Source of the DNA: Brachionus manjavacas
Lineage: Eukaryota; Rotifera; Eurotatoria; Ploima; Brachionidae
Reading direction: 5' to 3'
DNA length: 64,000 nt
Assembly: GCA_019054805.1 (NCBI GenBank)
Contig: JAHQIY010000004.1
Location: 2,480,001-2,544,000, forward strand
Below, piece by piece: positions 21,637-34,100 of the stretch (position 1 is its first letter; each line of letters starts with the position of its first letter). The notes below the pieces were generated by a model that did not search any database, was not told the DNA's origin, and saw nothing but the letters and a program-made list of their open reading frames with translations. The translations under genes were made by a program, and so were the position numbers.

Positions 21637-21772
21637 CAATCAGCATAATCGATTTCATACCAAAATTGAACCGGTTCACCAAGAGTATCCATTCTATGAT
21701 CATTTGAAAGTATTTTATTCTCAATTAGTTTTTTAATGCCGATTTGTTTTAAAATTATCAACCACTGATCCG
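21637..21772 (-). pseudogene. partial duplicate of the last exon of the COA1-like gene
   Basis: About 135 bp that match 22353-22487 with few differences. The minus-strand frame reads LIILKQIGIKKLIENKIL, then GEPVQFWYEIDY, like the true exon, and then diverges before the end of the domain. It lies about 600 bp downstream of the gene stop. It has no stop-codon context or splice site of its own, so it is a decayed local duplication. Confidence 0.8.
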
Positions 21773-22248
21773 CACCCGAAGACACAGTATTTTATTATCT
21801 TAAAAAACAGATCAGTATTTTAGCAATATTCATTTATTAACTGTAAACAAAACCATATTTTTATTTTTATACTTCAAACGATTTGACTTATTTCTATATT
21901 TCTATACTACTAATATTATTAAAATATTGAATTTATGCTTTGGTTCACTTTTTTAAAGATTCAAAATTTAAAATTTTTTTTTAATCGTCTTCCTAAAATG
22001 TCAAAGCGCTCTTGTTTTACTTTTGAAATTCAGTGATTTTAATTTTTATTTATAAACCAAACTTTTGATCTATCTTTTTTAAATTAAATGAAAATTAATG
22101 AATAAAAAATTAATTTAATTTGTATAATTTAAATTATTTATGGATTTCAGTTCTCTTTTGATTCCATAAAAAATTAAATTTTGTATCCAAAACTTTCCAG
22201 CTTAAAATAATTATTATTTAAATTCTAAAATACTTTAAAGACTTTCTT

Positions 22249-25200
22249 TTACTTGTCATCATCGGAATTTTTAAATATTCTTAGTACTAACTCGGCTTCA
22301 TTCAATCGACCAAATAAAAGTACACGTATAGTCGCGCTATTATTTTGGGTTGAATCAGAATAATCGATTTCATACCAAAATTGAACCGGTTCACCAAGAG
22401 TATCCATTCTATGACCATTTGAAAGTATTTTATTCTCAATTAGTTTTTTAATGCCGATTTGTTTTAAAATTATCAAGCACTCATCAGCATCTGGAGATAA
22501 ATAAATAAATGCATAAAGAGAAAATTTAATAAAAGCAAAAATTTTTAAAAAGTTAATTAAATATTCCACTTCTCTTCAAATACAAAATTTTCTTAATATT
22601 AACTTATGTGGAGACTTAAACTCACTTGGTTCAGACAAACTCGATCTTAATTAATGCTAATCACTGGTAGAGTGAAATTAAGAGGAGGATTAATTTTTTA
22701 TTCTTGAAAGTTTAATAAAAAATTAAAAGTTGTTTAAGGTGGCAAAATTTTTTGTTAAATTACAATCAAGCTTTGCAAAAACTCTGCAAATGAATCGCGT
22801 ATTCTTATTTCAAATTTTGCATATATCGTGGAAAATGCAGAGTTTTTAACGAGGCTTAATTTTGACTTTACCAAATTTGTCTTTACCTTAAGCCATTTTT
22901 TTTTTAAATACACTTCCATTCATTTTATTATCATTCTGGAATTTTACTTTGATCCATTGCTCTTAACTTCATTCTCCCAATATTTATCTGCTCAAAATAC
23001 AAAAAGATAGAAGAAATTCGTCTTTTTTTTTAAAACAAACAGTTAATTGATCATTGATCATTTTGAAGATCTTAAGTTCATTATAAACTTCAGTTGTCGT
23101 TAATTTCTGATTTTTTACTTTTGTTTTTTTACATAAACTTATTTTTACGTAATTTGCTGTAAAAAACAAGAAGCGGAACATTAAACACGATTGATCTTTT
23201 TCAAAGAATTTATTTCAGTTTTATTAAAATATTTCGAAAAATTTTTAACCAACAATTACTAAAAAAATTTTAATTATTAAATCAAATACAAATGTACTAC
23301 AAATCTAATTGAGTTTGTTGACAAAGTAACATATGAGATCAAAAATGAAAACTTAATTGATTTCATTTACAATGACTACTCTAAGGCGTTTGATAAAGTC
23401 TCGCATGGAAAACTTTTAAGAAAATTAAGAGCATATGGTATTTTTAAATTAGCCATATGAACAGAGTTGGTCAAAAGTCAAACTTTAAAGTCAAAATCGT
23501 TAAAAGCCAAAGTCAAAGTCGACTTTGACTTTGGGATTAATTTTGGGTCAAAGTCTGACTTTGACTTGAGTCCACTCAAGTCAACTTAATTATTTTCAGG
23601 CTATAACATTAGACCTCATCATTCCATATTAGCACCAAATTACAGAAAATAAACAATGATAAAATTTAATTTAAAAACATTGAAATTCGAGAACTTTTAA
23701 AAAAATTTTTAGTTTTAGTCTAAGTTCAGACTTGACTTCGACAAAATAAAATTAAAGTCCAAGTGAAGACTTGACTTTGACTTCATGACTTTGACTTTTG
23801 ACCAACTCTGCATATGAATGAATATTAGAGAGTATAAGGTCAAACCAGGAATGCGTTCGTATGTTTGAAGAAAGAAACTTTTAGATTTTATATATAAAAC
23901 TTGTCAAGTCGCATCTTGAATACGCTGTAAGTATTTGGAACCTTTGAACGAAAGCTAACATAAACAAAATGGAAAGAGTCCAAAGAAGAGCCACCAAGAA
24001 AGTCGTACCAAGAAAGGCTGATATCTTTGGACTTAATGTGGAAAACCTGCAATAATATGGTAATCATCATTTATATGACCATTTAGATTTACTTTAAATG
24101 ATAAGAATTTTAGGGTCTGTTAAAACTCAAGATCAATGATCTTCAATTTTCAAGATCAGTGAAATTCAAGATCAGATTTTTCAATTACTGATACTCATTT
24201 TAATTACCTGATATTGGTTTTCAAGATCAAAAAATAAGTGTTACAAAAATATATTTTAATTAAAATCAATTAAGAAACCAATAAAAAAAAAAATATGAAA
24301 ATTGACAAGTTATTTATTTTTTTTTGGTCTTCCAACTTTTTTTTTTGATTTTAATGTTGTCTTTTGATTAACGATTTCAACTACATGCTGATAAAACTGT
24401 TGTATCGGATTGACTTAGAACAACCACAAGTTGAACATCGCCATATAAACTTGTCGGTTAGTGATGCTTTAGTGTCCCACTTCATGAGTTTATTATCTTT
24501 CTTACAATATGGCGCGGTACTTGAAATTAATCGGTGAGCCTTCATAAAATTGGCTATTTTATCCATGTCACCAGAATTGATTAGCTCAGAAATTGTTTCG
24601 AGATCCATTTTTAATTTTTTTTTTGAAATGAAAAGAAAAAGAGAGAGAGAAAATGCAATTTTGAAACAAACTTGATTGTTAAATGTAGCTGTTAATAATT
24701 AGTCTGATCTTGAAATTTATTAGTTGATATTGAAATTCAGTATCAGAAAATGTTAATTGAATAATTGATCTTGAATTTCACTGATCTTGAAAATTGAAGA
24801 TTATTGATCTTGAGTTTTAACAGACCCGAATTTTATAAATAAGATTATCATACCAAACCCTATCAAACGCTTTGGAGATATCAAAAAATAGGAAACAAAT
24901 TTTTTTCGCTCTATTAAATGATTCTACAACTTTTTGAATAATAGATTATCATTTTTACGCAAAATATATAAAAAATAAGCTCATTTCCAAAATCAAAAGA
25001 TGTGACATTATATCATTTGTCTTTTTTACAAAAAGGATTTAAAATATTTGAATTGGACCGAATCAATTAAATATTTATTCTCAAACATAATCAAATAAAA
25101 ATTTCTAAACAAAAAATAAAAAGATAAAAGTGAATTTTTTTACCTGGCCTTTTTTTGATGAATTCAAAAGGGTCATTGTTGACTTCGATTTGACGATTTG

Positions 25201-28200
25201 AAAATCCCCATTCATCTAAATCGTAAACGAGACACAAACTTTCTAATTCTGTCTTATCAACATTTATCAAAAAATCAGCACTTTTCAATTGTCCCTCCAC
25301 CCTCAATTTGGCCTTAAATAAAAAAAAACAAGCTTTTTAATATTTCAGCCCGATAAAAATAAATTACACAATAATTTAAATCGACATCATACGAATTGAA
25401 ATATAAAAATGGTATGCATATTGGTTGACCCAAAGTCTTTATTTTTTCATCGTCTTTTAGGAGACAAACAATTCCTTTTAATATGTGCGGTTCTTGGGCA
25501 ACACCGTCAAGGAATCCATTCGAATCTAATGCAAAAAAAAAATCAATTTGTTTATAAATATCATAAATGCTAAATGTTTAGAAATAATTTTTATGTGAAG
25601 AATCCCGATCCCGTAAATGCTATCTGCTTTATTTAGTTTCTTTGTTTAAGGAAATTTGGAATAAATAAAGAGGTTTTAGATAATATGTTTATTTTCAGTG
25701 TATTTAAAAAAACTATTCGGCTCATAGAATAATTGATATTTTTTTGTCAAGTATTAGAAATGGTAGTTAGACTAGTTAATAAATAGTCTTTTATTTGTAT
25801 TATTTGAAAAGAAGATTGGACTGATACAAAAAAATTAATACGAATGACATGTTAAAAACTGAAACTAAATCCCATATTTTTAATTCATTTTTGAAAAATA
25901 ATCGAAGAAAAATTGTAAACAAATTTTTATCATCACACTTTTTCAAAATTTTATGAAAAATTTTATTAAAAGACCATAAGATACACTAATAAAAGTTTAT
26001 TTTTTTATCTAAATAGGTACAATTGTAGTGTTTTTTTGAAAAACCACCACAACTTTTCAGCAATAAGACATCTAAAAAATATTGAAGGCATATTTTATTA
26101 GTTTATATAGCTCATTAAAATAAGTTAAATCTCTTAAAATAACATACAAAAGATATGGTTTAATTTTTGTGTGTGAATTACAAAATGTATCTCCTATTGA
26201 AACAACATTGAAAAAGTTAGATGTTTCAAATATTTTTTTCAGTTTCAAAAAAAAAATTTCAAGTTAATATTGCAAGAATTTTCATATTTGAAATTAAACT
26301 TTTTAATAAAATAAAAACGAGTTTAATTTTAATTTGAAAAAATTTTTAAAATATTGAAAATTGTTTTTAAGCTCTAAACTATAATTAAGAAGCATTAATT
26401 CAACTATCGAGTTATTACATCACTGATGATGTTTATTTAAAACAAATGAGTTTTAATTTTTCATTTAGTTTGAATTTTTGTCTATTTTTTGAAAATTAAA
26501 CTAGTTTGTCTCCAAAATTTTTATTTTTTGTGAAAATCGAATATTTTTATACTTTTAAAAACCTGACCCCTACTGACCCCCAATTTTTTACGACTGACCC
26601 CCATTTTTCTTGAAGAGAATTTAACAAGCTTTCCAAAAATGTGCCTAGTTTTTCTCCAGGATGTATAGTTTTTGAGATATTTTGATTATAATAAAAGACC
26701 TTAGTTATTCTGAAATCGGATTTTAAAATTTTTAATACGATATACCATTAGATCAAGAATTTTCTAAGCTTTTTGATTTTTATGTTTGTTTTCCTAAATT
26801 CAATTTTATTTTTAGCGAAAAAACTATAATCTACTTTTAAAGAAACCTGACCCCCAATTTTATACGACTGACCCCCAACTGACCCCCATTTTTCTTCAAG
26901 AGAATTTGACGAGCTTTCTTACTTTTTTACAGAAGATTATCAGTATCAAGTCATACTTGGTCTCATCTAACATCTAACTAATGTACTCGAAAACTATACA
27001 TCCTGGAGAAAAACTAGTCACATTTTTAGAAAGCTCGTCAAATTTTCTTCAAGAAAAATGGGGGTCAGTTGGGGGTCAGTCGTATAAAATTGGGGGTCAG
27101 GTTTCTTTAAAAGTAGATTTTAGTTTTTTCGCTAAAAATAAAATTGAATTTAGGAAAACAAACATAAAAATCAAAAAGCTTAGAAAATTCTTGATCTAAT
27201 GGTATATCGTATTAAAATTTTAAATTTAAATTTTAAATTTAAATTTATCATTTTTTATCGTATTAAAAAATGATAAATTAAAACTTTTAAAAATATTTTT
27301 GCTTTGCAAAATAAATGGGGGTCAGAAAATTTTAAAAAATTGAGGGTCAGTATTTTAGTAGGACCCAATCTATTCACCTATAATTAATCAAGAAAATCAG
27401 AAATCAATTGATTAAGCAGACCATTATCATTAATTAGGTTAGAATATTTTCCAGAAAAATTGGATCTCTTAACCGCTTAGACATCCATCGATATTGCTCA
27501 GCATTTTTCTTGATATTATTATTTATAAAAATTAAAATTCAAAAATAATTCGCTTTTTTTAAATTTTTTAATTAATCATTTTTGTTTTAATCTGAAGGAA
27601 CTTAATTTTAAGAGATCTGTAAAGTTGGTTTTCTTAAACTAAGAACAATTATATTTTTTCAATTTTTCATTTTTAGTAATTTACAGTATTATACGCAAAT
27701 TAACATTAAATTTCTAATCAAATCACTTGTGAAAAACTGATTTAAAATGATATTATGGATTTGATAATAATTAAAAAACAGCTTAAATTTTTGAAGTTGT
27801 GAGTCAAAAAAGTCAATTTTTGCTATTAGAGCATAATTTTTTTTTCAGCATAAAAATAGGAATAACTTTCTAAATTAACTAAATTAAAATAAAAATAATA
27901 TTTCCTATGTACAAAATCAAGTATATACTACTAGAAGCACCAAAAAGAGTCATTTTGACTCGTTTTTTAATTAAAATTTTGAATTTATCTATTATTAATA
28001 ATTTACAAAATCAATGGATGAGTCATAAAATATTTATAAAAAGTATGCAAATCTTTAAAAAACTGACTCAAATCCTAATACTTGAACGAAGATAAGCAAA
28101 TTTAAAAAATGCAAAAATTATAGTTTGCTTATTTTACATGAAAGAGGAAAAATTGGTCCAAAAAGGAATGAATTCATTAGAAGATAAAATTTTTGCCAGA

Positions 28201-29219
28201 TACTTTTTTTAGCCAAATTTTTATTTTTACTCAATTAAAATTAAGTTTTGAATAGATTTATCCAAATAATAAATTATTATCCATTTTTATCCATTAGATT
28301 CCATTAAAACAAGTCATTTTGACTCGTTTTGGTGCTTCTAGGAGTTAAATAAAAATTAAAAATCCAAATTAATTCTAATAAAAATTGCAAAATAATGCAA
28401 CATTCATTTTTGCACCGAATTTGACTTGAAATAATTTTTTCACGGTCCAAAAAATAAAATTAATAAGATTTTAATTTTATTATCGATTTTAGAATAGAAA
28501 CTAAAGATGTTGGGTAAAAAGGTGCTAGATTGTTGCAATATGCTGAAATTTTTAATTTTTATTCTTCAAAACATTTTTGTGCAATTTGTACTGAAATTCA
28601 CAAAACTGGGTTTTGGTTTTAGGTTGTAGACTTTTTTCGACCAATTTAATATTTAAAGTCATTTATAGTGAGTAGCTATAGCTTTTATTTTCTTACCGTG
28701 CAACAAACAAGACGATTTAACTTGGTCGAGAGAAAAACTTGAATCTTTATCTAATATTTTGACATCATCATAAAATTTCGACCATGTTTTACTCTTCTTA
28801 AATTTAAGATCCATTGAAATAGGTTTCCATTTTTGATTGATCTTTTGCCAATCGGTTTCTAATTCAGCAAAAAAGTCATTGTGATTTGGGTCCCTGTGTA
28901 AACTCAAATAGAACTTAAATTAAAAAATAAAATCTAGGTAAGATAATGATATTTTCTGGTGTACTTTGATACGATCGGTTTTTTCGGTTATGGTTGAAAG
29001 CAAAAAATCAGAATTTTGAACTTGAGAGCTGAGATTTTTTTGCGTAAAATTTGAAATCTGTTTGCTAAGAAGTGCTGTTTGTTCACAATTCAATTTAAAA
29101 TGTATCAGCAAATTGAACTTATTAGTAAGGTCTACGTTCGGTTTTTGTTTATACGTGTAAAAATAACCGTAAAATGCTAGACCTGCCGCTAACAAGGAGA
29201 CTATGTTTTTTTTAGACAT
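22249..29219 (-). CDS. membrane-anchored protein with two COA1/TIM21-like domains (five exons, 346 aa)
   Basis: Exons (minus): 28965-29219, 28697-28913, 25368-25525, 25144-25312, 22249-22490. All junctions are GT-AG, and phases (0, 1, 0, 1) keep one frame of 347 codons including stop. Residues 1-25 (MSKKNIVSLLAAGLAFYGYF) form a short basic start plus one membrane segment. Residues about 170-245 (IKTLGQPICIPFLYFN, then LRVEGQLKSADFLINV, W) and about 275-346 (MDTLGEPVQFWYEIDY, then IRVLLFGRLNEAELVLRIF) share the pattern LG-x-P-[IV]...[IL]RV...G...A-[DE]-L, as in COA1/TIM21-like mitochondrial inner-membrane proteins that aid cytochrome oxidase assembly or import. The first domain keeps the W strand; the second is shorter. 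Function is inferred; the gene model is strong. Confidence 0.7.
23375..24055 (+). pseudogene. LINE reverse transcriptase fragments, interrupted by a hAT-like MITE
   Basis: Before the MITE the plus strand reads YNDYSKAFDKVSHGKLLRKL (RT block around the first catalytic region). After it, about 23870-24055, reads LVKSHLEYAVSIWN and KMERVQRRATKKVV, the thumb region of the same RT type. The palm with FADD is missing. It lies in the large intron of the COA1-like gene, in opposite orientation. Confidence 0.7.
23462..23810. mobile_element. hAT-like miniature inverted-repeat element, AAGTC-rich
   Basis: 349 bp with termini CAGAGTTGGTCAAAAGTCAA and its complement, flanked by a perfect 8-bp target duplication CATATGAA (23454-23461 and 23811-23818). 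CAGAG-type ends plus an 8-bp duplication are the hAT hallmark. The interior is dense in AAGTC/GACTT words. Inserted in LINE debris. Confidence 0.85.
24113..24827. mobile_element. Merlin-like DNA element with truncated transposase
   Basis: 715 bp with inverted termini GGGTCTGTTAAAACTCAAGA; the arms continue through repeated AAGATCA words for about 70 bp. Flanked by a perfect 8-bp duplication GAATTTTA (24105-24112 and 24828-24835). GG...CTGT termini, an 8-9-bp duplication and the internal zinc-ribbon ORF point to the Merlin/IS1016 superfamily. Confidence 0.75.
24381..24608 (-). pseudogene. zinc-ribbon N-terminus of a Merlin/ISXO2-like transposase
   Basis: 75 codons starting MDLETISELINSGDMDKI; residues 30-70 contain C-K-K-D-N-K-L-M-K-W and WRCSTCGCSKSIRYNSF. 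The pattern of a zinc ribbon followed by W-R-C-x-x-C-x-x-x-x-S-I-R is the N-terminal domain of ISXO2-like transposases. The DDE catalytic domain is missing; a short basic tail (KKKVGRPKKNK) follows in another frame before the right arm. Confidence 0.65.
24835..24912 (-). pseudogene. LINE reverse transcriptase scrap
   Basis: The minus strand reads CFLFFDISKAFDRVWYDNLI, the RT block with the first catalytic Asp. It is only about 25 codons and abuts the right target duplication of the Merlin-like element. Confidence 0.6.
26455..27366. mobile_element. foldback element with CTGACCCCCA repeats, copy 2 (rearranged)
   Basis: Related to the element at 6421-7125: the right end is the same (TGGGGGTCAGA ... 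TAGTAGGACCC, ending 27366), but the left GGGTCC terminus is absent. The inside is folded on itself: a block with TTGACGAGCTTTCT and CTGACCCCCA words appears in both orientations around 26570-26910 and 26990-27190. No coding content. Confidence 0.75.
27810..28210 (+). repeat. dispersed repeat, copy 2 (pair with 5755-6148)
   Basis: Near-identical to 5755-6148. Here a larger inverted structure is visible: CTACTAGAAGCACCAAAA at 27928 and its near complement ending at 28343, each beside AGTCATTTTGACTCG. The repeat may thus be one side of a foldback element of about 416 bp (27928-28343). Confidence 0.75.
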
Positions 29220-31131
29220 TTAATTCGGAAAAAAATCTAAATAAAATTCAAATTATGAACATTTTATTTTATTTTTTAAGACTCAAACTCAAAACAAACT
29301 AATTTTACTTTAACTCAGAATTAAATTTCCCAAGAGTAAAGTCGAATGTAAAGTGATAAAATTTTTTCCTTCTTTAAGATAATTTTAGCACCAGAAAAGA
29401 AAAAAATTGTCATTTTGTGAATTTTGGAACAAAAAACACAACAAAAATTTTAAATTGAAATAACCTTTTTACTATAAGCCAAAGTTGTTTAAAAGTCACA
29501 AGTCTCAAGTCAAGTCCAAGTCCGGACTTTTTTTTTTAAATTTTGTAATATAGTTCGATTAATTTTTTATTGCTTAACATGATCGTGAGATTTTTTTTGC
29601 GTTCAATGAATCCAAAAACTTTTTTGCTAAAATTGCAAGAAAATTCTGAAAAATGGCAGATCTTTATTCATTCCCTAACCCATTAGTATATAAATTTTTT
29701 GATATAAAGCCTGATCTAGCAAATTTTATATAAAATTTAATTTAGTCAAAAAATTAATTTCTTTATTAATTATTTTTAATCAAGATTTAAAGTAAAAATA
29801 AATCAATGTTAATAAAAATTCCGCTCAATTTTCATAATATAAAAATTAATTTTTATAGAGTTTTTTTGAGATGATAGGAAGATTTTTAAAAAATTCAATT
29901 AAAATTATAAAATTAATAATTATCAAAAAAAAATAACATGATAATAAAATCCAAAATGCACCAGTCTCCGGAATAACTCTGCAATTTTATTTTTAATGAT
30001 TTTTTAATACATTAAGTGCTTTGCAGAATTGCAGAGTTTTTATAGAGACTTAATTTAGATGGTACAAAGTTTGTATAAGCTGGTACATTTTACAGAACAA
30101 TTTTTAGGCTCTTAGTAAAAAAACTAAATTTATTTTGTGTTTTTTGTTCCAAAATTGACAGTGCCAAAAAATTGAAATTTTTGCTTTAGAGTATATTAAG
30201 GCTTATGCTAAAATACCGACTACCTTTTTTTACCAAAACACGGATCGCGGTCTTATGGTATTAGGAATAATCCAAAAACTTCCGATCACCGACCATTTTG
30301 AAGAGAATTGATCTAATGATCAAACTGATACTTTTACGCAAAAGTATCAGTTGGATCATTAGACCTACTTTTTGACTTGTAAAACTAGTAATAACGAGTA
30401 AAATCCAGTTGCTGTCAACGAACAATATGTTTTCAGGATAATGATAAATAAAATCTCTACATTCTTATATAAAAATTTAATATTTTTTTTAGGAGATCTT
30501 GGTCAAAATTTCTCTTAATTTATTTTAGCTTTTAACTTACGCAATTTTTATTTAATTATTTTAAGAAAAAAACAGCACTTTTTAAATTTTATTTAGAGAA
30601 AATTTTATTTCAATACAAGGTTTCTTTATTTTAAAAAAAAATCATTATGCTATTTTAAGTTAAAAAAAAAGAGCTAGGAGACGATTTATTTTTCTGCAAT
30701 AATGGTGAGGCTGTTCTCTTTCATATAATTAGTGGTCGGAAGGTCAAGGTATTTTTTTTTTAAAAAGTGCCAAATTATTTCAATTTTTTGGACATTTTTT
30801 TTCTTACATAAATTTACGTAAAATGATCGAAATTTACCAAATTTTACGTAAAATCTAGTAAATTTACAATATTTTTCGTAAAAATCGTAAAGTTACTATT
30901 TTTACGTAAATTATTGTAAATTACTAAATCCGGAATACCACTCTATGAGAAAGTTACTTAAGAATTTCATGTTTTTTTTAATTAAAACCTAAAAAATCTC
31001 TTTTATTTATAATTTTAAAAATTATTAAATAATTTATTTTTTTTTGAATTATCACGAAATAAAATTTTTAAAACTTGTGTTTTCATTTATTATGGAAACG
31101 ATATTAATAAATTATCTGAAAGAAAAACATT
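29220..31131. other. no gene seen between the COA1-like gene and DDX1
   Basis: A/T-rich. Contains a partial AAGTC-rich element (29484-29530, matching 43676 onward), CTGCAA/TTGCAG word pairs around 29980-30045 that also occur near 22770-22850 and 33392-33410, TTTACGTAAA words at 30805-30930, and the hairpin listed separately. Confidence 0.4.
30313..30362. repeat. tight hairpin, 23-bp arms, 4-base loop
   Basis: CTAATGATCAAACTGATACT plus TTT, loop ACGC, then the complementary arm with one mismatch. It lies in non-coding sequence with no T-run directly behind it, so it is noted only as a structure. Confidence 0.8.
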
Positions 31132-34100
31132 TTAGCTCAGATATTTCATTTTTAAATAATTGAGTTGAGTTTTTTTTTCTAAATCTATGAGCTCCTTCAA
31201 ACTTGGCTCCAAAAGCTCAACATGTCCTTTAAAAGCCGTCGTTTTTATTTGCTTTTTTTCGCCATACGTTACTTTGCCATCAAATTCATTGACAGGTATG
31301 TCTAGGCTTGGCGCGATTTGCGCTATCGTACATCCTAAATGATCTTCTATTTCTTCCAAATAAAACATTTCATTATACCAAATACAGCATCCCCCGTCAT
31401 CTTTTAGCAAACGGTTTGAGCAGCCTTTGCCTCTGGATGGACACGAATGGTACCAAACTTTTTCTTGTACTTTGGACACAAGCGAAATGGCCAGACCCAT
31501 TCGGTCCGCTCTGCCAACTCGTCCAATTCGATGCACATAATTTTGCTTCTCATCTGGCAGTGTGACATTAATGACATACGGCAATCCCGTTATATCAATG
31601 CCCCTGGCAGCTACGTCCGTACAAATCATTAACCTCACTTTATTTTGTTTGAATTTTTCTAAATTTTCTGTTCTTTCCTTATGAGATCTGTCCGAGTGAA
31701 GACAAACACAGGAAAATTGGTGATCCAATGCTCGCGGACCACCTCCTAATTTAATAAAATAATTTTCCAAATTGTCACAGTCGAGTTTGGTGCGACAAAA
31801 GATCAGAGCCCTGTCCATTTTAAATTTTTCTACAGCTCGGACACAATACTCGGCTTTAAGAGTCTTGACAGCTTCAGACAACATCTCCTTGCTTTCTGTC
31901 TGATAGTTAAGTCTATCAGTGGCGTGCACACCATCAGTTTGCGCTTTTTGTCTCAAATTTCGCCAACTAGTATCCAATTTAGGATCTATTACACAGACAC
32001 AATGGTGGATTGTGTCGGGTACAGAGTCTTGACCCTTCAGGTCAATCCAATTCGGAAAGTGCATTATTTTTTCGGCAAGTTTTTTCACTTCAAAATTGTG
32101 CAGTGTTGCTGAACAAACTATCATTTGAAGTCTTTTGGAATCAAATCCAACTGCAGGAATTTTACTGTGAATTTTCATGATAAAATCTCGGTGGCCTTGG
32201 GTTAAAAGACCATCAACTTCATCTAAAATAAAAAATTTCACTTGACTCAGTGAGACAATATTGGTCTCGATCAAATCTTGCAAACGCCCGGGCGTTGCCA
32301 CAATAATGTCAACTCCATTTTGTATTTGACTGGTTTGTTCCTTCATGGGCACCCCTGCAACAATAAGAACTTCATTTATATTCAAGTTGGTGAGATTTTT
32401 TTTAAAATTTTGAATTTCTCTAAAAGTTTGTTCAGCTAGCTCTTTGGAGGGCTCGATTATAAGTGCTAGAGGTGCATTATTTTGACGCTTGATTTCGTGA
32501 TGAATTCCACTACTTTTCGGAGACACAACTGTAAATTCTTTTAGAGCTTGAGCTATTCCAATAAATCCATCCTTGAATAAAAATTTAATCAAGTAAAAAG
32601 TGTTATTTTATGGCATCAATAATTTTGGAATATTATTTTAAAAATATTGCTAAGAAAGTTCGATCTTTTCATTTTATTTCTTATTTGGAATTTAATATTT
32701 GAATTTCGTTTTTAAATTTTATTTTGAATGCTTGAAACAAATACTTTTGAAATGTAATATTTCAAAAAGAACTTAACAAAAATCATTTTATAAATTTAAA
32801 TTTAAAAATCGATTTTTGAAATCTGTTGAAAATTTATTTTAGTCTTATAAACCTACATAACATGGAAAGGATGTTAGATTATGTTTAAATTAATTCAAAG
32901 ATTGATTTTGATATCAAAAAATAAGCTTTTTGAATTGATCATATTTTATTATGGATATTTAGAAAAATTTTTTACTGAGATAAATCTAAAAGACTTGAAT
33001 AAAGTAAAAAAAATTAATAAAATATTGATATTTTTTTTAAACAATAAGTGAAACAATGTTTTTCTTAAAATAAATACATTTACTGAAATAAAATAAATAA
33101 AAAAGAATATTCGATAAATTCTATTGAATATTCTTTTAATAATTTTTTCACTTTATTCAATTCTTTTAGATTTATCTCAGTAGTAAATTTTTCTTTATAT
33201 CCATAATATAAAATTTTATTTTTAAATAAAAGAATAAAATCAAATATCTGTTATTTAAGGAGATGTGAAGTTCATTTCAATTAAATCTTTTCAATTCAGC
33301 AAAACTTGAATAACTTTTTTACAAAAATAGATGATTTAGATAATTAAGCAACTTTGCTTAATCAAAAAATATGTGTCTAAAAATAAATGTCTGCAAAAAC
33401 TCTGCAATGTAATTGCTGCTTTTTTTTACTGCATTAAGCAAATTTGCTTATAATTAAGTATTTTACAGAACTAAATTGTCTCTTTTAGTAAAAAAGTTAT
33501 TCAAGTTTTTCTGAATTAAAAAGATTGAATTGAAACGGACTTCACAACCCCGTTTTTTAAAAATAATTAACAAATTTTAATTTTGTTGATTCAATTAAGA
33601 TATTTTTAAATATCTTTTTGACTAAAAAAAAATGAAGATTTAAAAAAAAAGCTATTTGGAACTTACAGTTGGCGCAAAATGAAAAGCAGTTTCACCAAAG
33701 TTGAATTTTATTTCTGCATTTTTCATACAAACTGAAGGGAAAAAAGCCTGCGTTTTTAAAACAGCCGGGATGTCATAAGCATTTCCCAAGTCTTGACTAT
33801 TTTTTGACCACTTAATTTTCATTTGATCCAAGTCTAGGTAGCATCCAACGACATCATCCTTGCCATATGGCTCTCCATAAGTGTCAAATTGTCTTGAATT
33901 CGATTTTTTACCAGTGCCCCCAAAGCCAAAACCGAGTTTATCTGTTCCTAAATCAAGAACAGCGTCTTGGGTCGACCACCCAACTCGACACAAGCCTTCA
34001 TCTACAACTTTTGCTTCAAAATAATACTTTCCTTTACTAATAACTCCTTTTGTCGAGCGGCATCCATGCCATTTGTTTTCATCTCTACTCTGACATAATA

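Noticed and set aside
31308-32112. Plus-strand frames antisense to DDX1
   Set aside because: Shadows of a well-supported coding exon on the other strand.
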